In this document: piece by piece, positions 56,470 to 64,000 of the stretch | Layout of the letters: each line of letters begins with the position of its first letter | Position numbering within the stretch: the stretch's first letter is position 1 | NCBI GenBank assembly: GCA_014872785.1 | Contig: WKFJ01000036.1 | Span: forward strand, 124,001-188,000 | DNA from: Alteromonadaceae bacterium | GTDB lineage: Bacteria; Pseudomonadota; Gammaproteobacteria; Enterobacterales; Alteromonadaceae | Direction of reading: 5' to 3' | DNA: 64,000 bases | Program-made: the position numbers and the translations under genes | Notes under the pieces: model-generated | Told to the model about the DNA's origin: nothing | Seen by the model: the letters and a program-made list of their open reading frames with translations, nothing else | Databases searched by the model: none

Positions 56470-58218
56470 GTGCCTATTAAAGTCCTTCCGATGCAGTTGG
56501 CTAACCAAATAGCGGCCGGCGAAGTAGTTGAGAGACCTGCATCTATCGTCAAGGAATTACTGGAAAACAGTCTTGATGCAGGCGCTACCTCCGTAGACGT
56601 GACTATTGAGAATGGCGGAAGTAAGGCAATTATTGTCAAGGACAATGGCAAAGGCATTGTAAAAGATGAACTTGCTTTGGCATTAAGTCGCCACGCGACT
56701 AGCAAAATCAGCACACTAGACGATTTAGAGGCTATTATGAGCTTGGGGTTTCGCGGCGAAGCGTTGGCCAGTATTAGTTCAGTGGCCAGATTGTCTCTAA
56801 AATCCAAACCAGAGAACCAAGAACAGGGCTGGCAAGCTCAATCTGAAGGGCGGGAAATGGCGGTTGAATTAGCGCCTGTTGCACATCCACAAGGTACTTC
56901 AGTTGAGGTACTCGACCTGTTTTATAACACTCCGGCCAGACGCAAATTCTTGCGCGCAGACCGCACTGAATTCCAACACATAGATGAACTATTAAAACGA
57001 GTAGCACTTGCGCGCTCTGACGTTCAATTCAAATTAAAACACAACGGTAAAATCGTAAGACATCTACCAAGGCACAACGGTAAAGATGGGCTGCTTAAGC
57101 GTGTTCAGCAGCTCTGTGGCAAAGCCTTTGTTGAACAGTGTATTGAATTAAAAAGCGAGATGTCCGGATATAAACTGCGCGGTTGGGTTGCCGGCCCTGG
57201 CTTTTTTAGGGCGCAAAACGACTTACAATTTGCCTATGTTAATGGCCGTATGATGCGCGACAAATTACTTAATCATGCCATTAGAGAAGCATTTGAAGGG
57301 TTAATACCGGTAGATAGTTATCCTGCCTACGTTTTGTATTTTGACTGTGATCCTTTGCAAGTGGATGTAAACGTACATCCTGCAAAGCACGAGGTGCGAT
57401 TTCAGCAAGCCAGAGAAGTGCATGACTTTGTTTACGTGAGCGTTAATGAAGCCTTGCAATCCTCTTTTACAAGTGGTGATGAAAACGCTAACAACAAAGT
57501 GAACCAAGAGTTGAACGAAACACCTACACATCAATACATTAAACCACTTGAGTCTGCATCCGGGTCAACATCTGGCCACGACTACGTCCGTGGATCTGTT
57601 GCGGATACCACACCTATTTCACATGTAGCGCATACTGGGTTCTCAAGCTCATCGCCCAATATAGAAGAGGCGTCTGCAAATTATCAATCATTACTCTCGA
57701 GGCCTGCTAATCAGTATCAAGTTTTAGCGTTAGATGAAACCTTGTTATTAGTGAAGCAAGAAAAGCCACTATTAGTGAGGCGAGAAGAATTATTGGCATA
57801 TTGGCTGCAAAATATGTTTAACGAAAAAGTAGTTAGTCAGCCCTTACTTATGCCAATAACCTTCCCACTGAATGATGTTCTCGAAAGCGCCATGCTAGAG
57901 CAGCTCGCCAAGTTTGGATTACAGGGCAAACAATTCCAGTCAAAACTGATTTTATCTGCCGTTCCGGCACGACTTAGAAATGCGAATTGGAAAGAGATTC
58001 TGAACGCTCTTATAAACGAACTTTCAAGCGCGTCCGTCACTGAGATGAATATTGTCGCAACTCTTTGCCACGTTGGACGGTTTGAAGATATTGCTACCAC
58101 GACCTTGTGGCATGAGCTCACCAAACAAGATGAAGCTGAAACGCAAAAATGGCTCGAAATAAATGCAAAAGCGCTGGAGCCAGAAAAATTGCGTCACCTT
58201 TATTGGCAAAATCAGTGA
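56470..58218 (+). CDS. mutL: DNA mismatch repair protein MutL
   Basis: 582 residues from GTG 56470. The GHKL ATPase motifs are [35 protein letters not shown]. The C-terminal dimerisation domain ([25 protein letters not shown]) has no DQHA metal-binding endonuclease motif, as expected in species with MutH-type repair. It ends in TGA at the correct length, showing TGA is a normal stop here. Confidence 0.97.
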   Translation: MPIKVLPMQLANQIAAGEVVERPASIVKELLENSLDAGATSVDVTIENGGSKAIIVKDNGKGIVKDELALALSRHATSKISTLDDLEAIMSLGFRGEALASISSVARLSLKSKPENQEQGWQAQSEGREMAVELAPVAHPQGTSVEVLDLFYNTPARRKFLRADRTEFQHIDELLKRVALARSDVQFKLKHNGKIVRHLPRHNGKDGLLKRVQQLCGKAFVEQCIELKSEMSGYKLRGWVAGPGFFRAQNDLQFAYVNGRMMRDKLLNHAIREAFEGLIPVDSYPAYVLYFDCDPLQVDVNVHPAKHEVRFQQAREVHDFVYVSVNEALQSSFTSGDENANNKVNQELNETPTHQYIKPLESASGSTSGHDYVRGSVADTTPISHVAHTGFSSSSPNIEEASANYQSLLSRPANQYQVLALDETLLLVKQEKPLLVRREELLAYWLQNMFNEKVVSQPLLMPITFPLNDVLESAMLEQLAKFGLQGKQFQSKLILSAVPARLRNANWKEILNALINELSSASVTEMNIVATLCHVGRFEDIATTTLWHELTKQDEAETQKWLEINAKALEPEKLRHLYWQNQ

Positions 58219-58252
58219 CAAGTCAGAAAATGCAATCTAGTACTTATTATTA

Positions 58253-59185
58253 ATGAATACCTTATCTAACAGCTTGCCACCCGCCGTTTTTATTATGGGG
58301 CCGACCGCTTCGGGCAAAACAGCGCTTGCTATTGAACTGGCACAGCGTATCAATGGTGAAGTAATCAGTGTTGATTCCGCGCTAATTTACAAAGACATGG
58401 ATATTGGCACAGCTAAACCCAATGCTGAGGAGTTGCGTTTAGCACCTCATAGATTGATCAGTTTTCTCGACCCGAAAGAATCCTATTCTGTTGCACAGTT
58501 TCGCAGCGACGCATTGCGTGAAATGGCTGTTATTACAGAAAAAGGCCGCGTGCCAATTCTCGCAGGCGGTACAATGATGTATTTCAATGCGCTGGTTAAC
58601 GGACTATCTAGTTTGCCAGAGTCCGATGCTGATATTCGCGCAAAAATAGAGGGCGAGGCAAAGGCATCAGGGTGGCAAGTGTTGCACGATGAACTAAGAG
58701 AAATAGATCCTGTTGCAGCCAAGCGCATTCATCCCAATGACCCGCAGCGTCTTACTCGTGCTTTGGAGGTCTACAGGATAAGCGGCAAGACAATGACAGA
58801 GTTAACCGAGACGCGCAGCGAAGCAATACCCTATCAGCTGTACCAGTTTGCCATAGCTCCCGAAGACCGTGCGGTATTACACGACCGAATCGAACAGCGA
58901 TTTGATTTGATGTTACAAGCGGGTTTTGAACTAGAAGTGACAAAGTTGCGTAATAGAGGTGACTTACACTTAGATTTACCTTCCATGCGCTGTGTTGGTT
59001 ACAGGCAAATGTGGCAATATTTGGAAGCTGAATTAAACTATGAAGAAATGCGGTATCGCGGGATAGTCGCAACACGCCAATTAGCAAAAAGACAGTTAAC
59101 ATGGCTCAGAGGCTGGCAAAACCTGCATTGGTTAGACACATTTGACGAAAAAAATGTCAATAAAATCATAGCTATGCTTAAGTGA
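58253..59185 (+). CDS. miaA: tRNA dimethylallyltransferase
   Basis: 310 residues. Walker [36 protein letters not shown] and [12 protein letters not shown] are all intact. It modifies A37 of tRNAs reading UNN codons. It lies upstream of hfq, as in most gammaproteobacteria. Confidence 0.97.
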   Translation: MNTLSNSLPPAVFIMGPTASGKTALAIELAQRINGEVISVDSALIYKDMDIGTAKPNAEELRLAPHRLISFLDPKESYSVAQFRSDALREMAVITEKGRVPILAGGTMMYFNALVNGLSSLPESDADIRAKIEGEAKASGWQVLHDELREIDPVAAKRIHPNDPQRLTRALEVYRISGKTMTELTETRSEAIPYQLYQFAIAPEDRAVLHDRIEQRFDLMLQAGFELEVTKLRNRGDLHLDLPSMRCVGYRQMWQYLEAELNYEEMRYRGIVATRQLAKRQLTWLRGWQNLHWLDTFDEKNVNKIIAMLK

Positions 59186-59207
59186 TCTAAGCAATAAGCC
59201 GATACTA

Positions 59208-59233
59208 TATACAGTCTAAGCAAATACTGTATA
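59208..59233. promoter_or_regulatory. Inverted repeat upstream of hfq
   Basis: TATACAGT at 59208-59215 and ACTGTATA at 59226-59233 form a perfect 8-base inverted repeat with a 10-base spacer. The right arm overlaps TATACT (59230-59235), a plausible -10. It could be a protein operator in the hfq promoter. Confidence 0.45.
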
Positions 59234-59318
59234 CTAGACTTTAACTTAGTTAGGCCTTAGTAAATAAGGTCGCAAACAATAACAAAAACGATAAGAGAAT
59301 AATAACAAGAGGCTCACA

Positions 59319-59573
59319 ATGGCTAAGGGACAATCACTTCAAGACCCGTTTTTAAATGCATTACGCAGAGAACGTGTTCCCGTGTCTATTTATCTCGTTA
59401 ACGGAATAAAGCTGCAAGGGCAAATAGAATCATTCGACCAGTTTGTGATTCTGCTCAAAAATACGGTAAGCCAGATGGTTTACAAGCACGCAATATCAAC
59501 AGTGGTACCATCGAAAGCGATTCCTATGGTTGCTAATGACCATTTTGACGGGGATAATAGTTCGTCTGATTAA
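59319..59573 (+). CDS. hfq: RNA chaperone Hfq
   Basis: 84 residues. The Sm1 part ([39 protein letters not shown]) and Sm2 [11 protein letters not shown] are intact, with a short acidic tail (DNSSSD-type). Hfq pairs small RNAs with mRNAs. GAGGCTCACA precedes ATG. Confidence 0.98.
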   Translation: MAKGQSLQDPFLNALRRERVPVSIYLVNGIKLQGQIESFDQFVILLKNTVSQMVYKHAISTVVPSKAIPMVANDHFDGDNSSSD

Positions 59574-59592
59574 TCAATAAAAGGTACCATGC

Positions 59593-60891
59593 TTGTTTGA
59601 CCGTTATGAAGCTGGTGAACAGGCCGTTCTCGTTCATATCAACTTTTCCGATGAGAATAGCAAAGAAGATTTGCAAGAAATGCAAATGTTGGTCTCATCG
59701 GCGGGTGTTAATGCCGTCGATGTAGTCACTGGCAGCAGACAGGCTCCAAGTGCAAAGTATTTTGTTGGCGCTGGTAAAGCGGAAGAAATAGCCAACTCTG
59801 TACGCGCCAACGGCGCGGATGTCGTTATTTTCAATCACAGCTTATCCCCCTCACAAGAGCGCAATTTAGAACACTTGTGTAAATGCAGAGTGCTAGACAG
59901 AACCAGTTTGATCCTTGATATTTTCGCTCAGCGAGCCCGAACTCACGAGGGGAAATTACAAGTTGAGCTTGCACAGCTAAAGCACATATCTACTCGATTG
60001 GTGCGCGGTTGGACGCACTTGGAAAGGCAAAAGGGCGGTATTGGTTTACGCGGACCGGGTGAAACTCAGTTAGAAACAGACAGGAGACTACTGCGCGAGC
60101 GCATTAAGGCCATTTCTAGACGTCTAGAGAAGGTGCAGAAGCAGCGCGAACAAGGTCGACGTTCCCGAAACCGCGCAGAATTGCCGACCGTATCTTTAGT
60201 CGGTTACACCAATGCGGGTAAATCTACCCTGTTTAATACAATTACCCAATCAGATGTTTACGCGGCTGACCAATTGTTTGCTACGCTCGATCCCACGCTG
60301 AGAAAAATTCAGTTACAAGATGTGGGTGCGGCAATATTGGCAGATACGGTAGGATTTATTAGACACCTTCCGCATGATTTGGTGGCTGCGTTTAAAGCCA
60401 CGTTGCAGGAAACGCAACAGGCCGATCTTTTGCTGCATGTCGTTGATTATGCTGACGAAAGGTATCGTGAAAACGTCGATCAGGTAAACGAAGTGTTATC
60501 GGAAATTGGTGCAGATGAAGTACCACAATTAGTTATTTGTAATAAAATAGATAGGCTTGAAGGCATTGAACCCCACATTGATCGAAATGATGAAGGGGCG
60601 CCTATAAGAGTATGGGTGTCTGCTCAGCAGGGTATAGGTATTGATTTATTGCGAAATGCCCTCACTGAATGCTTAGCGGATAAAATGGTGCAATACCAAC
60701 TAAGAGTTCCTCCCGCACTAGGTAAATTAAGAGGGACGCTGTTCACGATGAACTGTATTGCACAAGAGAGTTATGCGGATGACGGAGATTGGTTAGTTGA
60801 CATTCGCATGCCGTCTAAAGATTGGCATCGATTAGTAAAGAATTTTGAGCATGACTTGACCTCTATGGTCGTGCAATCGAAAAAAGATTAA
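59593..60891 (+). CDS. hflX: GTPase HflX
   Basis: 432 residues from TTG 59593. The N-terminal HflX domain (KYFVGAGKAEEIA, RTSLILDIFAQRA) precedes the G domain with GYTNAGKSTLFN, DTVGFIRHLP and NKIDR. It splits stalled or stressed ribosomes. It is 19 bases after hfq, so probably co-transcribed. The nearby ATG at 59589 is out of frame. Confidence 0.95.
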   Translation: MFDRYEAGEQAVLVHINFSDENSKEDLQEMQMLVSSAGVNAVDVVTGSRQAPSAKYFVGAGKAEEIANSVRANGADVVIFNHSLSPSQERNLEHLCKCRVLDRTSLILDIFAQRARTHEGKLQVELAQLKHISTRLVRGWTHLERQKGGIGLRGPGETQLETDRRLLRERIKAISRRLEKVQKQREQGRRSRNRAELPTVSLVGYTNAGKSTLFNTITQSDVYAADQLFATLDPTLRKIQLQDVGAAILADTVGFIRHLPHDLVAAFKATLQETQQADLLLHVVDYADERYRENVDQVNEVLSEIGADEVPQLVICNKIDRLEGIEPHIDRNDEGAPIRVWVSAQQGIGIDLLRNALTECLADKMVQYQLRVPPALGKLRGTLFTMNCIAQESYADDGDWLVDIRMPSKDWHRLVKNFEHDLTSMVVQSKKD

Positions 60892-60910
60892 TTTATTTAC
60901 GGAGAAAAAC

Positions 60911-62059
60911 ATGGCTTGGAATGAGCCGGGTGGCAATAACAACGATCCCTGGAAAAACAAGAATAAAAACGACCAAGGTCCTCCGGATCTGGACGACATA
61001 TTCAAAAATATCTTTAAAAAATTCGGCGGTAACAACGGCGGTAATAAAGGTAGCTCATTTGGCGGTGGCTTAAGTGGCATGGCTGTGGGCATCTTTATTG
61101 GTCTATTAGTAGCCGTTTGGGTGTTCAGCGGTTTCTATACCATTCGCGAAGCAGAACGCGGCGTTGTGTTGCGCTTTGGTGAATTTAACAACACGGTTGA
61201 ACCAGGTCTTAAATGGAAGCCGACCTTCGTGGATGAAGTTATCCCGGTAGATGTGCAGACCATTCGCTTCTTACCGGCGTCAGGTGACATGCTGACTGAA
61301 GATGAGAACGTAGTACGTGTTGAAATGGAAGTACAGTATCGAGTAATCGACCCTTACCAATATACCTTTGCGGTAACCAACCCTGATAAGAGTTTACAAC
61401 AGGCGCTCGACGCAGCACTTCGTTACGTTGTGGGTCATTCTAAAATGGATGATGTATTAACCAGCGGAAGAGAAGTAACACGTCAGTGGGTTCGCGATGA
61501 ACTGGAATCGATTATTGAGCCTTATGGAATGGGAATCACCATTTCAGACGTGAACTTTAAAGACGCACGTCCACCAGAAGAAGTAAAAGCGGCCTTTGAC
61601 GATGCAATTGCTGCACAGGAAGATGAACAGCGCTTCATTCGTGAGGCGGAAGCCTATGCCCGTGAGATTGAACCACGTGCTCGTGGTCAGGTTCGTCGTA
61701 TGGCCGAAGATGCATTGGCGTATAAAGAGCGGGTAATCTTAGAATCTCAAGGTGAAGTAGCGCGTTTTGAAGAATTGTTACCACAATACATTGCGGCGCC
61801 AGAGGTCACTCGTCAGCGTTTATACCTAGACGCTATGGAGCAAGTGTTCAGTAATACCACAAAAGTGATGGTAGATACTGACGGTGGCGGCAACATGATG
61901 TACTTGCCTCTTGATAAGATCATGCAGCAACAGCAGCAAGGTGCAGCGTCAACGAATAGAAGTACTATCGAAGGACTAAGAAATACTACATCGAATCCCA
62001 CAAACACACCGCAGCCGAGTTCGGTTAGAGGTGATAGATTTCGCTCGGGGAGAAACTAA
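60911..62059 (+). CDS. hflK: SPFH protein HflK, FtsH protease modulator
   Basis: 382 residues. A Gly/Asn-rich N-terminus (NEPGGNNNDPW), a transmembrane helix near 57-77 (GMAVGIFIGLLVAVWVFSGF), then the SPFH domain (REAERGVVLRFGEF). HflK-HflC surrounds FtsH in the inner membrane. It ends 3 bases before hflC. Confidence 0.96.
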   Translation: MAWNEPGGNNNDPWKNKNKNDQGPPDLDDIFKNIFKKFGGNNGGNKGSSFGGGLSGMAVGIFIGLLVAVWVFSGFYTIREAERGVVLRFGEFNNTVEPGLKWKPTFVDEVIPVDVQTIRFLPASGDMLTEDENVVRVEMEVQYRVIDPYQYTFAVTNPDKSLQQALDAALRYVVGHSKMDDVLTSGREVTRQWVRDELESIIEPYGMGITISDVNFKDARPPEEVKAAFDDAIAAQEDEQRFIREAEAYAREIEPRARGQVRRMAEDALAYKERVILESQGEVARFEELLPQYIAAPEVTRQRLYLDAMEQVFSNTTKVMVDTDGGGNMMYLPLDKIMQQQQQGAASTNRSTIEGLRNTTSNPTNTPQPSSVRGDRFRSGRN

Positions 62060-62062
62060 GCA

Positions 62063-62941
62063 ATGAATAATGTAAAACTTATCGTAGCCGCTGTTATAGC
62101 AATGATTGCCTTTAGTTCATTGTTTGTTGTACCAGAGGGCACACGAGGAATTGTTATTCAATTCGGTAAAGTTAATCGTGATGCTGGTGGAGAAACCATC
62201 GTTCACGAGCCTGGTCTGCACTTTAAGTGGCCATTTGTCGATACCGTTCGCCTGTTAGACGCGCGTGTGCAAACACTCGATGACAGACCTGACCGTTTCG
62301 TAACATCAGAGAAAAAAGACCTTATCGTTGACTCTTATGTGAAATGGCGCATCAGCGACTTTGCCCAGTACTATTTGGCAACTCAGGGCGGTAATACCGC
62401 GCTAGCGGAAGACCTGCTTAAGCAGAAGGTGAACAACGGTCTGCGTTCTGAATTTGGTACGCGTACTATCTCAGAAATTGTGTCTGGTGAACGTTCTGAG
62501 TTGATGGACGAAGCACTACAGCAGTCTTCGCAAAGTTCAGATGAATTGGGTATCGAGATTGTTGATGTTAGGGTTAAACAAATTAACCTACCGCTTGAAG
62601 TCAGTAATTCTATTTTTGACCGCATGCGTACCGAACGTACTGCCGTTGCCAAAGAGCACCGCTCTGAAGGTCAAGAGCAGGCTGAGATTCTTCGCGCCGA
62701 CATCGACCGTAAGGTAACGGTAATGTTGGCAGACGCAGAAAGAAACGCACGTAAACTGCGCGGTGAAGGTGACGCAACAGCGGCTGAGATTTACGCTCAG
62801 GCATACACGAAAGACGCTGAGTTTTATAGCTTCTTGAGAAGTATGGACGCGTATAAGGCGAGCTTCAACAATAAGCAAGACGTATTAGTCGTTGAGCCAA
62901 ACAGTGACTTCTTCAAGTATTTGAATAACTCTAAGCAATAA
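62063..62941 (+). CDS. hflC: SPFH protein HflC, FtsH protease modulator
   Basis: 292 residues. An N-terminal helix (KLIVAAVIAMIAFSSLFVV) leads into the SPFH domain (GTRGIVIQFGKV, PGLHFKWPF) and a long coiled region (AEILRADIDRKVTVMLADAERN). Partner of HflK. Confidence 0.96.
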   Translation: MNNVKLIVAAVIAMIAFSSLFVVPEGTRGIVIQFGKVNRDAGGETIVHEPGLHFKWPFVDTVRLLDARVQTLDDRPDRFVTSEKKDLIVDSYVKWRISDFAQYYLATQGGNTALAEDLLKQKVNNGLRSEFGTRTISEIVSGERSELMDEALQQSSQSSDELGIEIVDVRVKQINLPLEVSNSIFDRMRTERTAVAKEHRSEGQEQAEILRADIDRKVTVMLADAERNARKLRGEGDATAAEIYAQAYTKDAEFYSFLRSMDAYKASFNNKQDVLVVEPNSDFFKYLNNSKQ

Positions 62942-62957
62942 GCTTAAATACAATTTG

Positions 62958-62985
62958 AAAAAGCGCTCATCCGAGCGCTTTTTTT
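62958..62985 (+). terminator. Terminator after hflC
   Basis: Stem AAAAAGCGCTC/GAGCGCTTTTT with an ATCC loop and a T7 tail; ends the hfq-hflX-hflK-hflC unit. Confidence 0.93.
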
Positions 62986-63034
62986 ATACCTTCATGGCTA
63001 TGTATGTTGAAAATTAAGGTGGGTAAATTCTAGA

Positions 63035-63457
63035 TTAAAGGTGTTTGTGAAAATGATAACCACCTTGTATGAGCCCATAGTTCGCATAGAACTTATGAGC
63101 TGTGTGTCGAATAACTCTGCTGTCTAAATGCAATTGTTCGCATTGCGCTTCTACAGCATAGGCTTCTATCCACGATAATAGTTTTTCCCCGAAACCGCGG
63201 GAACGGCTCTCTTTATCGGTGACCATATCGTCGACATAGAGATACTTTTTTCACGCAAAACTCTCACCCATATGAAAGCCTGCCACCGATTTAGCAACCC
63301 CGTCAACGTAAAGCGCTACTAGTCTGTACCCGGTGACTTTTAATCGTTCTACCGTCTTGAGATACTCGTAGTGTGTAAGTTCAGTGTGCAGTTGTTTGAT
63401 GATTGGGTAGCAGTCATCTATGCCTTGCATGTTTTCACATAATTTTATTGTTTCCAT
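63035..63457 (-). pseudogene. GNAT-family acetyltransferase interrupted by in-frame TGA
   Basis: Reading on the minus strand from ATG 63457 gives METIKLCENMQG and on to HMGESFA, then TGA (63253-63251), then in the same frame KKYLYVDDMVTDKE, RGFGEKLLSWIE and YANYGLIQGGYHFHKH down to 63035. The acetyl-CoA loop RSRGFGEKLL lies after the stop, so the first piece alone cannot be active. The family usually has Trp at that position (GESFAW-KYLYVDDLV), which suggests TGG to TGA. About 140 residues if read through. Nonsense mutation, readthrough or sequencing error are all possible. Confidence 0.8.
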
Positions 63458-63775
63458 ACTATCGGTATTCCTCTAAAACGTTTTCTGAATGACTCGCTTG
63501 TATAGCAGACACTTGACCTGAATCAAAGTGAGCACTAAATGAGAAACTCCTAAAACAAAATAGTTACTCCTAAAATCGATAATAGCGCTACATTCTTCTA
63601 TTTAATACGCTCGATTGTATATTCAATGATGTATTAACCAACAAAACTGGTAGGGCGCTCTTGGCAACAAGACTTTCCTATTTTTCATACGTAGAAGTTA
63701 TTAACTCATTCACAGATGGTTTGTGCTGATAAATACTGCCACGTATACTGGTTCCCAGAAAAAAGGACGCCCGTT
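63458..63775. other. Intergenic region with direct repeats, 318 bases
   Basis: The region upstream of the PLP-enzyme gene holds two exact copies of ACTCCTAAAA at 63546-63555 and 63566-63575, 20 bases apart start to start. AAAAGGA at 63760 is the ribosome site. No other gene is seen. Confidence 0.45.
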
Positions 63776-64000
63776 ATGCTGAAAAAACACTATCAAAAAT
63801 TCCTCAGTGCCAATAATGGTGTGCAACATTATGCTTGCCATAGCCATCACTACTGGCCAGATATCACGCGCGATGCAATGATTGCCTACTGGGACGATTC
63901 AGCCGCCTACGTGGATGAAAAATGGGATTTCTTTTTCCAGGAGAAAGTCCCGGCTTTACAACGGCATATCGCCAACTTGCTCAACACCCAACAACCAGAA
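63776..64000 (+). CDS. Kynureninase-like PLP-dependent enzyme, 5' end only
   Basis: 75 codons from ATG 63776, open to the window end. YACHSHHYWPDITRDAM, AYWDDSAAYVDEKWDF matches the N-terminus of class V aminotransferase-fold kynureninase-like proteins. The PLP lysine lies outside the window. AAAAGGA at good spacing supports the start. Confidence 0.75.
   Translation, partial: MLKKHYQKFLSANNGVQHYACHSHHYWPDITRDAMIAYWDDSAAYVDEKWDFFFQEKVPALQRHIANLLNTQQPE

Overview
This window looks like a chromosome segment of a marine gammaproteobacterium close to Alteromonadales/Alteromonadaceae. The evidence is the conserved blocks queG|nnr-tsaE-amiB-mutL-miaA-hfq-hflX-hflK-hflC, ilvLGMEDA with ilvY-ilvC, and rho/rsd/nudC/hemE, with proteobacterial-type sequences throughout. 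The genus cannot be fixed from the sequence alone.

Positions 1-21,000 hold an accessory, AT-richer surface-glycan region. It has two GDP-mannose 3,5-epimerase-like enzymes, four fucosyltransferase-superfamily (HxRGTD-type) glycosyltransferases, and two glycosyltransferases resembling the fungal GT15 (Kre2/Mnt1) mannosyltransferases. It also has a GT2-like enzyme, a Wzm/Wzt-type ABC exporter, a large STT3/AglB-like oligosaccharyltransferase, a Tat-signal small protein with a GMC oxidoreductase, an SGNH hydrolase with a DUF5989 mini-protein, a nucleotide-sugar dehydrogenase and a sugar C-methyltransferase. My reading is a locus that builds an L-galactose/L-fucose- and mannose-type oligosaccharide on a lipid carrier, exports it and transfers it to protein. 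Two steps carry lesions: the oligosaccharyltransferase has one in-frame TGA before its conserved C-terminal domain, and the Wzt ATPase has its only good ATG out of frame across an A7 run. The locus may be silenced, phase-variable, read through, or misassembled at these points.

Positions 21,070-29,500 run from a tRNA-Arg(CCG) gene, with a hairpin-rich element ending in a fragment of a second tRNA, through cytochrome c5, a GAF-GAF-GGDEF-EAL protein, Rep helicase, UbiK, and small YjbR, VOC and GlxA-type regulator genes.

Positions 29,500-41,000 are the branched-chain amino acid block. ilvGMEDA lies on the minus strand behind a recognisable leader peptide (Ile/Val/Leu-rich) and attenuator. ilvG appears to start at ATT. 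The comM, ilvY and ilvC genes and a TRIC-type membrane protein lie next to it.

Positions 41,000-64,000 hold acetyltransferases, a PAS histidine kinase with a stand-alone receiver, OmpA-like and barrel envelope proteins, rho, rsd, nudC, hemE, and the queG|nnr-tsaE-amiB-mutL-miaA-hfq-hflX-hflK-hflC block. The window ends with a GNAT gene broken by a TGA at an expected Trp position and the 5' end of a kynureninase-like PLP enzyme.
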